This document shows, in pieces, positions 14,166-22,676 of a DNA stretch of 64,000 nt. The position numbers and the translations under genes were made by a program. Under the pieces are notes generated by a model. It had not been told where the DNA came from. It saw only the letters and a list, made by a program, of their open reading frames with translations, and searched no databases. This DNA is from Crossiella sp. CA-258035 (lineage in GTDB: Bacteria; Actinomycetota; Actinomycetes; Mycobacteriales; Pseudonocardiaceae): the NCBI RefSeq assembly GCF_030064675.1, contig NZ_CP116413.1, forward strand, positions 3,938,001 to 4,002,000. The letters are read 5' to 3'. Positions within the stretch are counted from its first letter, which is position 1. Each line of letters begins with the position of its first letter.

Positions 14166-17100
14166 ATGACCCGCTACGAACCCGCCGACTTCTTCCTGCT
14201 GCGCGCCCCAGCGTTGCCGGCCAGGGTCTTCCAGGACCTGCTCGCCATCGACGATCCGGACCAGGCCCGCGCCGAAGTGCACGGCCGCCTGCGCGCACTG
14301 GCCACGCGACCGGAGGTGCGCCGGGCGCTCGCGGTGGCCAGCGGCGACCTGGTCGACGCCCTGGACCGCCCGGCCCCCAACGGAAAGCGGGCCCGGCGGC
14401 TGCACTCCCGGCTGCTGCGCTACCTCACCAGGATGACCACCCGGCCCACCCCCTTCGGCGCGTTCTCCGGTGTCGCGGTCGGCGAGTTCGGCGCGCAGAC
14501 CACCGCGCGGCTGGGCGTACCGGCCTTGCGGGACAACCGGATCCGCGCGGACATGGCCTGGCTGCTGACCGTGGTCAAGCAGCTGGAGGAGGACGAGGCG
14601 CTGCGCCCGCACCTGCGGGTGGTGCTCAATTCCAGCGTGCACCACAGCGGCGACCGCCTGGTGCTGCCCTACGCCGACATCTACGGCCACAACGACAACC
14701 GCGCGGTCCGGGTGCGGGCCACCACCGCCGCGCTCGCGGTGACCAGGCTGACCGCCACCCCGATCCCGTACGGGCAGCTGCTCACCGCGCTGGCCGAGGA
14801 GTTCCCCGGCGTCGACCCGGCCAGGGTCGCCGGGCTGGTGGACGAGCTGCGCACGCTGAACTTCCTGACCAGCGACCTGCGCCCGCCGCTGACCGTGGCC
14901 CACCCGGAGGCCCACCTGGCCAAGGCACTGGCCGGGATCGAGGCCGCGGCCGGCACCGCCGAGGCGCTGCGCGAGGTCATCGACCTGGCCCACCACGCGG
15001 CCACCAGCGCGGACCCCGCCACGCTGGCCGCGCTGACCGCCGCCCAGCGCGCGCTCGCGCCCGAGCACACCGGCCCGACCTACCAGCTGGACGCCACCCT
15101 CGACCTGCGCGAACCGGGACTCTCCGCCGAGGTCGGCACCGCGGTGGCCGAGGCGGTGGACTGCCTGATGCGCCTGTCCGCCGCGCTGCCAGGGCACAAC
15201 CACCACCTCGCCCAGTACCGGGACGCCTTCACCGAACGCTACGGGCTGCTCGCACTGGTGCCGGTGCTGGAGCTGCTCAGCCCGGAGCACGGCCTGGACG
15301 CGCCACCCACCTACACCGAGCCGCCGCGCACATATCCGTTGCCGCACAACGTCGGCGAGCCCTGGCAGCAGGACTTCGACCGGGTGCTCACCGAGTTCGC
15401 GGTGCAGGCCTGGTGCTCCGGCGAACCCGAGGTCGAGCTGACCGACGAGTGGCTGAACCGCTTCGCCCCACCGGAGGACGCGCCGTCGCTGGCGCTGTAC
15501 CCGGCGCTGGACGTCTACGCCCAGCTCGCCGCCGACCACTCGGCGGGGGAGTGGCGGGCGGTGCTGCGCGAGGAGGGCCTGGCCTTCGGCGGGCGCACCT
15601 CGGGCCGGTTCTTCGACCTGCTCGGCGAGGCGGCGGTGGACCGGCTGCGCGGCTACGCCCGCCGCGAGGAGGAGCTCAGCCCCGAGGTGGTCTACGCCGA
15701 GCTGTGCTACCTGCCCAACCACGGCCGGGCGGCCAACGTGGCGCTGCGGCCGCTGCTGCGCGGCTACGAGGTCCCGGTCAACACCGCGCCCTCGGTGCCG
15801 CCGGAGCGGGTGATCGACCTGGCCGACCTGTGCGTCGGCGCCACCGAGGACCGCCTGTTCCTGTGGTCCAAGCGGCTGGGCAAGCAGGTGGTGGTCTCGC
15901 AGAACCACATGCTCAGCCCGCACGTGGCTCCCAACGTGGCCCGGTTCGTGCTGGAGGTCTCCAACGACGGCTACGTCATGCCCTGCGGGTTCCGCTGGGG
16001 ACCACTGGACACGATGCCCTTCCTGCCCAGGGTCACCCGAGGCAAGGTCGTGCTGCGCCCGGCCCAGTGGCGGCTGAACTCATTGCCCGGCAAGGACTTC
16101 GCCGCCGAGGTCCGCGCCTGGCGGGAGCAGTGGCGGGTGCCCAGGCACGTCTACCTGGTGGAGGCGGACAACCGGCTGCTGCTCGACCTGGACCACCCGG
16201 TCTGCCTGGACGAGCTGGCCACCGGGCTCAACCGCGGCCCGGTGACCGTGCACGAGATGCTGCCCGCCTTCGACCAGCAGTGGCTGCGCGACAACGACGG
16301 CGCGGCCTACCTGGAGGAGATCGTGGTCCCGCTGCTGGCCCGCAGCGGCGCGGACACCGCGCGCAGCGAGGTCACGCTGTCCGCGCCGGTGGACACCGAG
16401 GACGCTCCGGCGCGGCTGCACCTGCCCGGCGGTCAGTGGAGCTTCCTCAAGCTGTACACCGGAATGACCCAGCAGGACGAGATCATCAGCACCGGCCTGC
16501 GCGAGCTAGTCGCGGTGCTGGGTGAGCAGGGGCTGATCGACCGCTGGTTCTACATCCGTTACATGGACCCGCGCCCGCACCTGCGACTGCGCTTCCGGGC
16601 CGCGCACCCCGAGGCCGAACCCGCCCTGCTGTGGCAGCTCACCGTGTGGGGCAAGCAGATGGTCGAGCAGGGTCTTGCCTTCGACACCGCGCTCGCGGGC
16701 TATGCCCCGGAGATCGAGCGCTACGGCGGCCCGCTGGTCTACGACACGGTGGAACAGGTCTTCGCCGCCAACAGCGCGGTCACCGCCGACCTGGTTGCCT
16801 TGTTGCACAACGACAGCGACCTGCGCCCCGACTTCGCCGCGATCGCCGCGGTGGACACCCTGTACCGGCAGTGGGGCCTCGAACCGAAGGAACGCATGGA
16901 ACTGCTGCCCGGCAGCGGCGGCGCGGACGCCGACCTCGTGCGCGCCGAGTTCCAGCAGCACCGCGCCTACCTCACCGAACTGCTCGTCCCGTGGGACTTC
17001 CGCCCGCACGAACAGGGCAGACAGCACCACCAGCTGATCGCTGAAGTCCTTGCTGCGCAACGTGAAGCGGTTGCCGCGGCGCAGGCGGCGGTGACCGGCG

Positions 17101-17264
17101 GGCAGCTGTGGGGCACCGAGGCCGGGGTGCTGGGCAGCCTGGCGCACATGCAGATCAACCGGTTGCTGCCGATCGACCTGCGCCGCGAATCGCACCTCTA
17201 CGCGCTGTGGCGGCAGGCTCTGCGCGCCATCGGCGGCCGACCCGCACCGGAGGCCACGGCATGA
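14166..17264 (+). CDS. lanB: Lanthipeptide dehydratase LanB, full length
   Basis: 1032 residues, the size of a complete class I dehydratase. The N-terminal glutamylation domain uses glutamyl-tRNA to activate Ser/Thr (segments RMTTRPTPFGAFSGV near residue 95 and LPNHGRAANVALRP near 515), and the C-terminal elimination (SpaB_C) domain starts near residue 755 with WSFLKLYTGMTQQDEI and contains WFYIRYMDPRPHLRLRF. Both halves are fused, as in NisB and MibB, rather than split as in thiopeptides. An in-frame GTG at 14160 is an alternative start. It overlaps lanT by ATGA. The much longer upstream frame running through lanC is a shadow. Confidence 0.95.
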   Translation: MTRYEPADFFLLRAPALPARVFQDLLAIDDPDQARAEVHGRLRALATRPEVRRALAVASGDLVDALDRPAPNGKRARRLHSRLLRYLTRMTTRPTPFGAFSGVAVGEFGAQTTARLGVPALRDNRIRADMAWLLTVVKQLEEDEALRPHLRVVLNSSVHHSGDRLVLPYADIYGHNDNRAVRVRATTAALAVTRLTATPIPYGQLLTALAEEFPGVDPARVAGLVDELRTLNFLTSDLRPPLTVAHPEAHLAKALAGIEAAAGTAEALREVIDLAHHAATSADPATLAALTAAQRALAPEHTGPTYQLDATLDLREPGLSAEVGTAVAEAVDCLMRLSAALPGHNHHLAQYRDAFTERYGLLALVPVLELLSPEHGLDAPPTYTEPPRTYPLPHNVGEPWQQDFDRVLTEFAVQAWCSGEPEVELTDEWLNRFAPPEDAPSLALYPALDVYAQLAADHSAGEWRAVLREEGLAFGGRTSGRFFDLLGEAAVDRLRGYARREEELSPEVVYAELCYLPNHGRAANVALRPLLRGYEVPVNTAPSVPPERVIDLADLCVGATEDRLFLWSKRLGKQVVVSQNHMLSPHVAPNVARFVLEVSNDGYVMPCGFRWGPLDTMPFLPRVTRGKVVLRPAQWRLNSLPGKDFAAEVRAWREQWRVPRHVYLVEADNRLLLDLDHPVCLDELATGLNRGPVTVHEMLPAFDQQWLRDNDGAAYLEEIVVPLLARSGADTARSEVTLSAPVDTEDAPARLHLPGGQWSFLKLYTGMTQQDEIISTGLRELVAVLGEQGLIDRWFYIRYMDPRPHLRLRFRAAHPEAEPALLWQLTVWGKQMVEQGLAFDTALAGYAPEIERYGGPLVYDTVEQVFAANSAVTADLVALLHNDSDLRPDFAAIAAVDTLYRQWGLEPKERMELLPGSGGADADLVRAEFQQHRAYLTELLVPWDFRPHEQGRQHHQLIAEVLAAQREAVAAAQAAVTGGQLWGTEAGVLGSLAHMQINRLLPIDLRRESHLYALWRQALRAIGGRPAPEATA

Positions 17265-19057
17265 AACCGAACAACCACTGGCTGCGGATCGCCAAGATGC
17301 TCTGGGACCTCAGCCCATTGCGTGTGCTGGCGTTGATCCTGGTCACCGTCGCGGTCTCGGTGGTGCCCGCGATCCAGTTGCAGCTCACCGCCACCGCGGT
17401 GCAGACCGTGGCCGAGGCGATCGCCGCGCGGGGCCAGGGCGACTTCGGTCCCGCGGTGCTCGCGGTCGGCCTGCTCATCCTGGCCGTCTCGGTGGCCGCG
17501 CACCTGCTCGGCGTGTGGCACGGCTACCTGGACTCGGTGCTGCGCCTGCACTTGTCCACCGCGGTCGGCGAGGAGGTGATGCGCAAGGGCACCAGGATGG
17601 AGCTCCAGGACTACGAGGACGCCGACTCCTACGACAAGCTGCAACGCGCCTTCCAGGAGAGCAGCGGCACCCGGATCCACCAGCTGTTCACCGACACCCT
17701 GGCCTTCGCCCGCGAGCTGATCACCATCCTGTCCGTCTCCGCGGTGCTGTTCTCCTGGAACTTCTGGGTCGCGGTGCTCATCCTGATCTCGCCGATCCCG
17801 TCCGCGATCGCGCAGATGTGGTACGGCAAGAAGATGTACGAGATCGAGTACGGCCGGGCCGCCGATCGTCGTCGCCTGTTCTACCTCCAGTACCTGACCA
17901 CCACCGACCACTCCTTCAAGGAGGTCCGCCTCTTCCAGCTGGATGGCCACCTGATCAAGGCCTACCGCGACCAGGTGCAGCGGTTCCTGCGGGTGGACCG
18001 GGACATCACCCGCCGCCAGTCCGTCTCGCTCGGCGTCTTCGGCCTGGTGAGCGTGCTGATCTCGGCCGGAGCGCTGGTGTTCGCGATGCTGGCCACCAAG
18101 GACACCGGGCAGATCGGCGAGCTGGCCGGGTACCTGCAGGCGATCGGCATCGTGCAGGCATCGGGGCACACCCTGCTGGTCGGCGTGGCCAACCTGTTCG
18201 AGAACAAGCTGTTCGTGAGCAACTTGTTCGAGCTGCTCGACCTGCCCGAGCGGCAGATCCGGGGCGGGCAACGGAAGTTCCCGGAGCGGCTGCGCCAGGG
18301 CATCGAGTTCCGCGAGGTCAGCTTCACCTACCCCGGCACCAGCGAACAGGTCCTGGACCGGGTCAGCTTCACCATGCCCGCCGGCAACTGCGTGGCCCTG
18401 GTCGGCCAGAACGGCGCGGGCAAGACCACCCTGGTCAAGCTGCTCACCCGGCTCTACGAGCCCACCAGCGGGGAGATCCTGCTCGACGGCGTGCCGATCC
18501 AGGAGTTCGACCTGGAAGACCTGCGCCGCAACCTCGGCGTCATCTTCCAGGACTACATCCGCTACGAGCTGCCGGTGCGGGACAACATCGGCTTCGGCCA
18601 GATCGAGCACCGCGCCGACACCGACCGGATCCGCCGCGCCGCACAGGCCAGTGGCGCTGACTCCATTGTGGACACTCTCCCAGCAGGCTACGACGCCATG
18701 CTGGGCCGCCACTTCGAGAACGGCCACCAGCTCTCCGGCGGCCAGTGGCAGAAGGTCGCACTGGCCAGGGCGTTCATGCGGGCCGCGCCGATCGTGGTGC
18801 TGGACGAGCCCACCGCCTCCATCGACGCCGAGGCCGAAACCGAGATCTTCCAACGCTTCCGCAGCATCGCCGACACCTCCACCAGCCTGCTGGTGGCTCA
18901 CCGCTTCTCCACCGTCCGGATCGCCGACAAGATCATCGTCATCGAGGGCGGCAAACTCGTCGAACAGGGCACGCACACCGAACTGATGCGCCAGGGCGGC
19001 CACTACGCCTACCTGTTCAACCTCCAGGCCGCCGGATACCAGCCGGAGCACACGTGA
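17261..19057 (+). CDS. lanT: ABC transporter, LanT-like exporter
   Basis: 598 residues: an N-terminal membrane domain with about five to six hydrophobic segments (17-330) and a C-terminal nucleotide-binding domain with Walker A GQNGAGKTTL, signature LSGGQWQKVALARA, Walker B IVVLDEPTAS and the H-loop VAHRFST. Half-transporter that works as a homodimer to export the modified peptide. It lacks the N-terminal C39 peptidase found in class II LanT proteins, so it does not remove the leader itself. Starts inside the lanB stop (ATGA overlap) and its own stop overlaps the GTG of the next gene. Confidence 0.92.
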   Translation: MKPNNHWLRIAKMLWDLSPLRVLALILVTVAVSVVPAIQLQLTATAVQTVAEAIAARGQGDFGPAVLAVGLLILAVSVAAHLLGVWHGYLDSVLRLHLSTAVGEEVMRKGTRMELQDYEDADSYDKLQRAFQESSGTRIHQLFTDTLAFARELITILSVSAVLFSWNFWVAVLILISPIPSAIAQMWYGKKMYEIEYGRAADRRRLFYLQYLTTTDHSFKEVRLFQLDGHLIKAYRDQVQRFLRVDRDITRRQSVSLGVFGLVSVLISAGALVFAMLATKDTGQIGELAGYLQAIGIVQASGHTLLVGVANLFENKLFVSNLFELLDLPERQIRGGQRKFPERLRQGIEFREVSFTYPGTSEQVLDRVSFTMPAGNCVALVGQNGAGKTTLVKLLTRLYEPTSGEILLDGVPIQEFDLEDLRRNLGVIFQDYIRYELPVRDNIGFGQIEHRADTDRIRRAAQASGADSIVDTLPAGYDAMLGRHFENGHQLSGGQWQKVALARAFMRAAPIVVLDEPTASIDAEAETEIFQRFRSIADTSTSLLVAHRFSTVRIADKIIVIEGGKLVEQGTHTELMRQGGHYAYLFNLQAAGYQPEHT

Positions 19058-20049
19058 GAACCTCCATCATCCTGCCGGTGATGCCGGAACAGCCCGACGA
19101 CCTCACCCCCTTCGCCGAGCTCGTCCGCGACACCCCCGCACACCGCCTGTGGCAGGGCCAGTCCCTGGGACTGGAAACCCACCAGGCCTTCGCCTACCTG
19201 GCGGGCCAAGGGTTCCAGCTGCCGGTCGGCACCAGCGTCACCCTCACCGCCCTGCGCCACCCCTACGAAGCCGCCCTGCAAGCCCGCTCCCTGGCCCGCC
19301 TCACCGGCCATCCCATGGTGCTCGGCATCGGCGCGGGCACCCCGGAACTCGTGGAGTCCTTGCACGGCAAGGCATACCCGAGCCCGCTGACCGCGCTGGC
19401 CGACTACCTCACCATCCTGCGCGGCCTGCTGGCCGGCGATCCCGTGCTCCACCAAGGCCGCCAGTACCAGATGCACGGCGGCCTGCCCCCCTTCGAGCAC
19501 CCGCCGGTGGAGCTCGGCCTCGGCGTCCTGCGCCCCGCCGCCGCCCGCCTGGCAGGTGAGCTGGCCGACTCCGCGATCACCTGGATGACCCCGCCGGACT
19601 ACCTGCGCACCGTGCTCCGCCCGGAAATCGAGGCCGCCGCGGCACAAGCCGGTCGCCCCGCGCCCAGGATCGTCACGGTGGTGCACGTCGCGGTCCGCCG
19701 ACCGGGCCGCAACCCGCACCAGGTGGCGCTCACCGCCGCCCGGGAACACCTGGCCGCCCCGCACTACACCGACATGCTCCGCCGCGCGGGCCTGCGCGTG
19801 CACCCCATGCAGCCGGGCCTGAGCGCGCGGGCGCTGGTCGACGGCGGCGTGGTGCTCACCGGCACCCTGTCCGAGATCGCGGCCGGGGTGCGGCGCTACC
19901 ACGAGGCCGGGGCAGACGAGGTGGTACTGAACACCGCGGGCGTGCGCATGCTGGAAGGCCGGGAGGCCGCACTCAGGGACCTGCGGGCGATTCTGGCGGA
20001 GGTGACCACGTCGGATTCTCGCCAGCCAACCGACGCCGGGCTTGCCTAG
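19054..20049 (+). CDS. Luciferase-like F420-type oxidoreductase, candidate LanJ reductase
   Basis: 331 residues. Luciferase-like monooxygenase fold (LLM), the TIM-barrel family that uses F420 or FMN. Visible family segments are TSVTLTALRHPYEAALQARSL near the N-terminus, MVLGIGAGTPEL, LADYLTILRGLLAG with VLHQGRQYQM, and LGVLRPAAARLAGELADSAITW. Its GTG overlaps the lanT stop (GTGA), so it belongs to the lanthipeptide operon. In other lanthipeptide clusters LLM-type F420H2-dependent enzymes (LanJC group, for example in lexapeptide biosynthesis) reduce dehydroalanine to D-Ala. That role is inferred here from context; another tailoring oxidation is possible. Confidence 0.75.
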   Translation: MRTSIILPVMPEQPDDLTPFAELVRDTPAHRLWQGQSLGLETHQAFAYLAGQGFQLPVGTSVTLTALRHPYEAALQARSLARLTGHPMVLGIGAGTPELVESLHGKAYPSPLTALADYLTILRGLLAGDPVLHQGRQYQMHGGLPPFEHPPVELGLGVLRPAAARLAGELADSAITWMTPPDYLRTVLRPEIEAAAAQAGRPAPRIVTVVHVAVRRPGRNPHQVALTAAREHLAAPHYTDMLRRAGLRVHPMQPGLSARALVDGGVVLTGTLSEIAAGVRRYHEAGADEVVLNTAGVRMLEGREAALRDLRAILAEVTTSDSRQPTDAGLA

Positions 20050-20059
20050 CCTCACCGAC

Positions 20060-20476
20060 ATGAGTGCCGAGATCGTCCAACAGGCCTGGCAGACCTTCCG
20101 GACCCGCGACCCCGAACGCATCGCCGCGGTCTTCACCCCGGACGCGGAATGGCTTGCCCCACCAGGAAACGCGACCGCGACCACCCTGGGCATCAGTCAC
20201 CACATGATCGGCGGGGAGGAGATCGCGCGCTTCCTCGCCATCGACTTCCCCCGGCTGTTCGCCAAGGATGTCGAGGTGGCCTTCCGCGGCTTCCACGTCG
20301 CGGGTGACGTGGTGGTCGTGGAGGAGACGATGACCGCCACCCTGGCCGACGGCAGGCCCTACCGCAACGACTACTGCCTGGTCTTCGAGGTCCACAATGG
20401 ACTCATCCACCGGGTGCGCGAGTACCTGGACACCGCCAGCGGCGCCCGCCAGCTCGGCGTCCCGGCTACGACGTAA
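20060..20476 (+). CDS. SnoaL-like / NTF2-fold protein
   Basis: 138 residues. Small alpha+beta barrel of the SnoaL/NTF2 superfamily (pattern WQTFRTRDPERIAAVFTPDAEW, later YRNDYCLVFEVHNGLIHRVREYLD, which is typical of ketosteroid-isomerase-like proteins). Members are cyclases, isomerases or hydratases, many uncharacterised. Starts 10 bp after the reductase stop on the same strand, so it may be co-transcribed with the lanthipeptide operon, but it is also a common stand-alone gene. No signal peptide. Confidence 0.75.
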   Translation: MSAEIVQQAWQTFRTRDPERIAAVFTPDAEWLAPPGNATATTLGISHHMIGGEEIARFLAIDFPRLFAKDVEVAFRGFHVAGDVVVVEETMTATLADGRPYRNDYCLVFEVHNGLIHRVREYLDTASGARQLGVPATT

Positions 20477-20590
20477 ATCACTGCCTGACCTGCACCGGCA
20501 GCGGCTAGGGTGCCTCTGTCCGGGGCGGTCGGCGCGCGATTGCACCGGGGGGAATGCTCCCGCGCGCATCGACGCAGAACTGAGAGAACC

Positions 20591-21046
20591 ATGTCCTCCA
20601 CTCGCTTCGCCCTCATCGCGCTCACCCTGGGCGCTGCCCTGCTCACCGCCGGTTGTGGTGGCGCCGCGCCTGCCAACTGCGACCAGCAGCAGAACGCGGT
20701 CACCGCCGCGGAGAAGACCTTCACCGAGGCCGACAACACGGCCAAGACCGCCGAGGGCAAGCTCGCCGAGATCAACAAGGCCAAGGACGCGGCCAACGCC
20801 GAGGCGGACAAGGCCGTCGAGGCGGCCAAGGCGGCCAGGGAGAAGTCCGCGAAGGGTGGCGCCGCGCAGCACGCGGAGGCGGCTTCGGCCAGCGCGCACT
20901 CGACCCGCCTGCTGGCCACGGCCACCGGCCTGATCGCGGACGCGGCCCAGGCCCGTGAGGACGCCGAGAAGGTCAGGGGCAAGGCGACCGAGGCGAACCA
21001 GGCCGTCAGCGACGCCAAGCAGAAGCTCGCCGACTGCCGCAAGTGA
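20591..21046 (+). CDS. Ala/Lys-rich coiled-coil lipoprotein
   Basis: 151 residues. Signal peptide with a clear lipobox (LLTAGCGG), so it is predicted to be lipid-anchored on the outer face of the membrane. The mature part is an almost uninterrupted Ala/Lys/Glu-rich helix with heptad character (AEKTFTEADNTAKTAEGKLAEI onward). Two Cys bracket the helix: CDQQQ near the anchor and a final DCRK, so the ends of a helical hairpin could be joined by a disulfide. I do not recognise a named family. A terminator-like hairpin follows directly. Confidence 0.75.
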   Translation: MSSTRFALIALTLGAALLTAGCGGAAPANCDQQQNAVTAAEKTFTEADNTAKTAEGKLAEINKAKDAANAEADKAVEAAKAAREKSAKGGAAQHAEAASASAHSTRLLATATGLIADAAQAREDAEKVRGKATEANQAVSDAKQKLADCRK

Positions 21047-21052
21047 GCGCAC

Positions 21053-21094
21053 CGCCCGCTCCGTCACCCCGGTCACGCGGTGGCGGAGCGGGCG
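21053..21094 (+). terminator. Hairpin after the lipoprotein gene
   Basis: Arms of 16 nt (21053-21068 and 21079-21094, one mismatch) around a 10-nt loop, beginning 7 bp after the lipoprotein stop codon. GC-rich without a U-tract. It separates the lipoprotein from the peroxidase gene. Confidence 0.65.
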
Positions 21095-21100
21095 ACTAGC

Positions 21101-21601
21101 GTGACCGGGGTGACCCTGTACGACATCCCGCTGCGGACCCTCACCGGCGAGCCCACCACCCTGGGCGAGCTGCGCGGCAAGGCCGTGCTGATCGTCAACG
21201 TCGCCTCCAAGTGCGGGCTGACGAACCAGTACACCGGCCTGGAGGCCCTGCAGGAGCGCTACGCCGCCCGCGGCTTCTCCGTGGTCGGCTTCCCGTGCAA
21301 CCAGTTCGGCGGCCAGGAGCCGGGCAGCGCGGAGGAGATCCAGACCTTCTGCTCGACCAGCTACGGCGTCACCTTCCCGATGATGGCCAAGATCGAGGTC
21401 AACGGCCAGGGCCGGCACCCGCTCTACACCGAGCTGGTCGCCACCGCGGACGCCGAGGGCGAGGCCGGCGACATCCAGTGGAACTTCGAGAAGTTCCTGC
21501 TCGACCCCTCGGGCAAGCCGGTGGCCCGGTTCCGCCCGGCCACCACGCCGGAGGACGACGCGGTGGTCGGCGCGATCGAAGCGGTCCTGCCCGCCAGTTG
21601 A
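21101..21601 (+). CDS. Glutathione-peroxidase family thiol peroxidase
   Basis: About 166 residues. Thioredoxin-fold peroxidase (GPx/BtuE family) that reduces peroxides; in actinobacteria electrons come from thioredoxin or mycothiol systems rather than glutathione. The peroxidatic residue is Cys38 (VASKCGLTNQY), followed by VVGFPCNQFGGQEPGS with the conserved Gln and a resolving-type Cys, and the WNFEKFLLD block with the active-site Trp-Asn. GTG at 21101 is taken as start; GTG at 21110 is possible. It is followed by an acetyltransferase gene 11 bp downstream. Confidence 0.9.
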   Translation: MTGVTLYDIPLRTLTGEPTTLGELRGKAVLIVNVASKCGLTNQYTGLEALQERYAARGFSVVGFPCNQFGGQEPGSAEEIQTFCSTSYGVTFPMMAKIEVNGQGRHPLYTELVATADAEGEAGDIQWNFEKFLLDPSGKPVARFRPATTPEDDAVVGAIEAVLPAS

Positions 21602-21612
21602 CACCGGCCACC

Positions 21613-22074
21613 GTGGACACCACTACCAGCAAGCCCGCGGCCTGGACGCTGCGCGCGGCCGAACCAGCCGACGTCGAGGCGATCGCCGAGCTCCGCGCGC
21701 GGGTGCTGCGCCCGGACCTGGAACGGTTGGGGCGCTTCGACGAGCACCGGGTCCGCCAGCGCCTGCGGGACTCCTTCTCCACCCAGCACACCTCGATCAT
21801 CGAGGTCGACAACGCCTTCGCCGGCTGCGTCACCCTGCGCCCGGCCGAGCAGAGCTGGTGGCTGGAGCACTTCTACCTCGACCCGGACCTGCAGGGCCGC
21901 GGCCTCGGGTCCGCCGTGCTGCGCACCCTACTGGCCCGTGCCGACGCCGAAGCCGCGCCCGTCCGCCTGAACGTGTTGCAGGGCAGCGCCGCCCAGCGGC
22001 TGTACGAACGGCACGGCTTCACCGTCGAGTCCCAGGACCCGATCGACGTCTACCTGGTGCGCCAGCCCGCTTGA
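21613..22074 (+). CDS. GNAT-family N-acetyltransferase
   Basis: 153 residues. GCN5-related acetyltransferase fold: AAEPADVEAIAEL at the start, the core strand and acetyl-CoA-binding loop HFYLDPDLQGRGLGSAVLRTLL (R/Q-x-x-G-x-G/A), and the C-terminal NVLQGSAAQRLYERHGF. GTG start at 21613, 11 bp after the peroxidase gene, so likely co-transcribed. Acceptor substrate is not predictable. Confidence 0.85.
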   Translation: MDTTTSKPAAWTLRAAEPADVEAIAELRARVLRPDLERLGRFDEHRVRQRLRDSFSTQHTSIIEVDNAFAGCVTLRPAEQSWWLEHFYLDPDLQGRGLGSAVLRTLLARADAEAAPVRLNVLQGSAAQRLYERHGFTVESQDPIDVYLVRQPA

Positions 22075-22079
22075 GTCTG

Positions 22080-22095
22080 TACCTACTAGTATGTA
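22080..22095 (+). promoter_or_regulatory. Palindromic operator at the TetR gene start
   Basis: TACCTACTAGTATGTA is a 16-bp palindrome with one mismatched pair, centred on ACTAGT. It overlaps the first possible start codon of the downstream TetR-type gene, consistent with autorepression by that protein. Confidence 0.6.
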
Positions 22096-22675
22096 TGGTC
22101 CGGTGGTGGACACCAGGGAGAAGCTGATCGAGAGCACTCGCGCGCTGTTGTGGGAGCGCGGGTATGTGGGCACCAGCCCGAAGGCCATCCAGGAGCGCTC
22201 CGGCGCGGGCCAGGGCAGCATGTACCACCACTTCTCCGGCAAGCCCGAGCTCGCCCTGGCCGCGATCAACCGCACCGCAGAGGACCTGCGCGCCAGGGCC
22301 GAAGCCGCCTTCACCGCCCCCGGCCCGGCGCTCGACCGGGTGGCCGCCTACCTGCGCCGCGAACGCGAGGCGCTCAAGGGCTGCCCGGTCGGCCGCCTCA
22401 CCCAGGACCCCGAGGTGATGGCCGACCCCACCCTGCGCGACCCGGTCGAGCAGACCTTCGCCTGGCTCACCACCCGCCTGGCCGACCTGCTGGCCGAAGC
22501 CCAGTCCCACGGCGAGCTCGCCCCCACCCTCGCCCCCGGACCCACCGCCACCGCACTGGTCGCGGTCCTCCAGGGCGGCTACGTGCTAGCCCGCGCCGCA
22601 GGCGCCACCGAGCCCTACACCAACGCCATCGAAGGCGCCCTCGGCCTGCTCGCCAGCCACCGGGAAGGCCCCTGA
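22091..22675 (+). CDS. TetR-family repressor
   Basis: Up to 194 residues. N-terminal TetR helix-turn-helix (REKLIESTRALLWERGY, then SPKAIQERSGAGQGSMYHHF) followed by an all-helical ligand domain with a Cys-Pro-x-G-x-L motif (GCPVGRLTQDP) typical of the YezE/LmrA-like subgroup. The ATG at 22091 lies inside the palindromic operator; GTG codons at 22103 and 22106 are alternatives and may be the true start. Followed after one base by a tautomerase gene, so the pair is probably one autorepressed operon. Confidence 0.88.
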   Translation: MYGPVVDTREKLIESTRALLWERGYVGTSPKAIQERSGAGQGSMYHHFSGKPELALAAINRTAEDLRARAEAAFTAPGPALDRVAAYLRREREALKGCPVGRLTQDPEVMADPTLRDPVEQTFAWLTTRLADLLAEAQSHGELAPTLAPGPTATALVAVLQGGYVLARAAGATEPYTNAIEGALGLLASHREGP

Positions 22676-22676
22676 C

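Noticed and set aside
20510-20590. 27-residue N-terminal extension of the lipoprotein
   Set aside because: It is Arg/His/Gly-rich and would precede the signal peptide; the ATG at 20591 starts the lipobox signal exactly.
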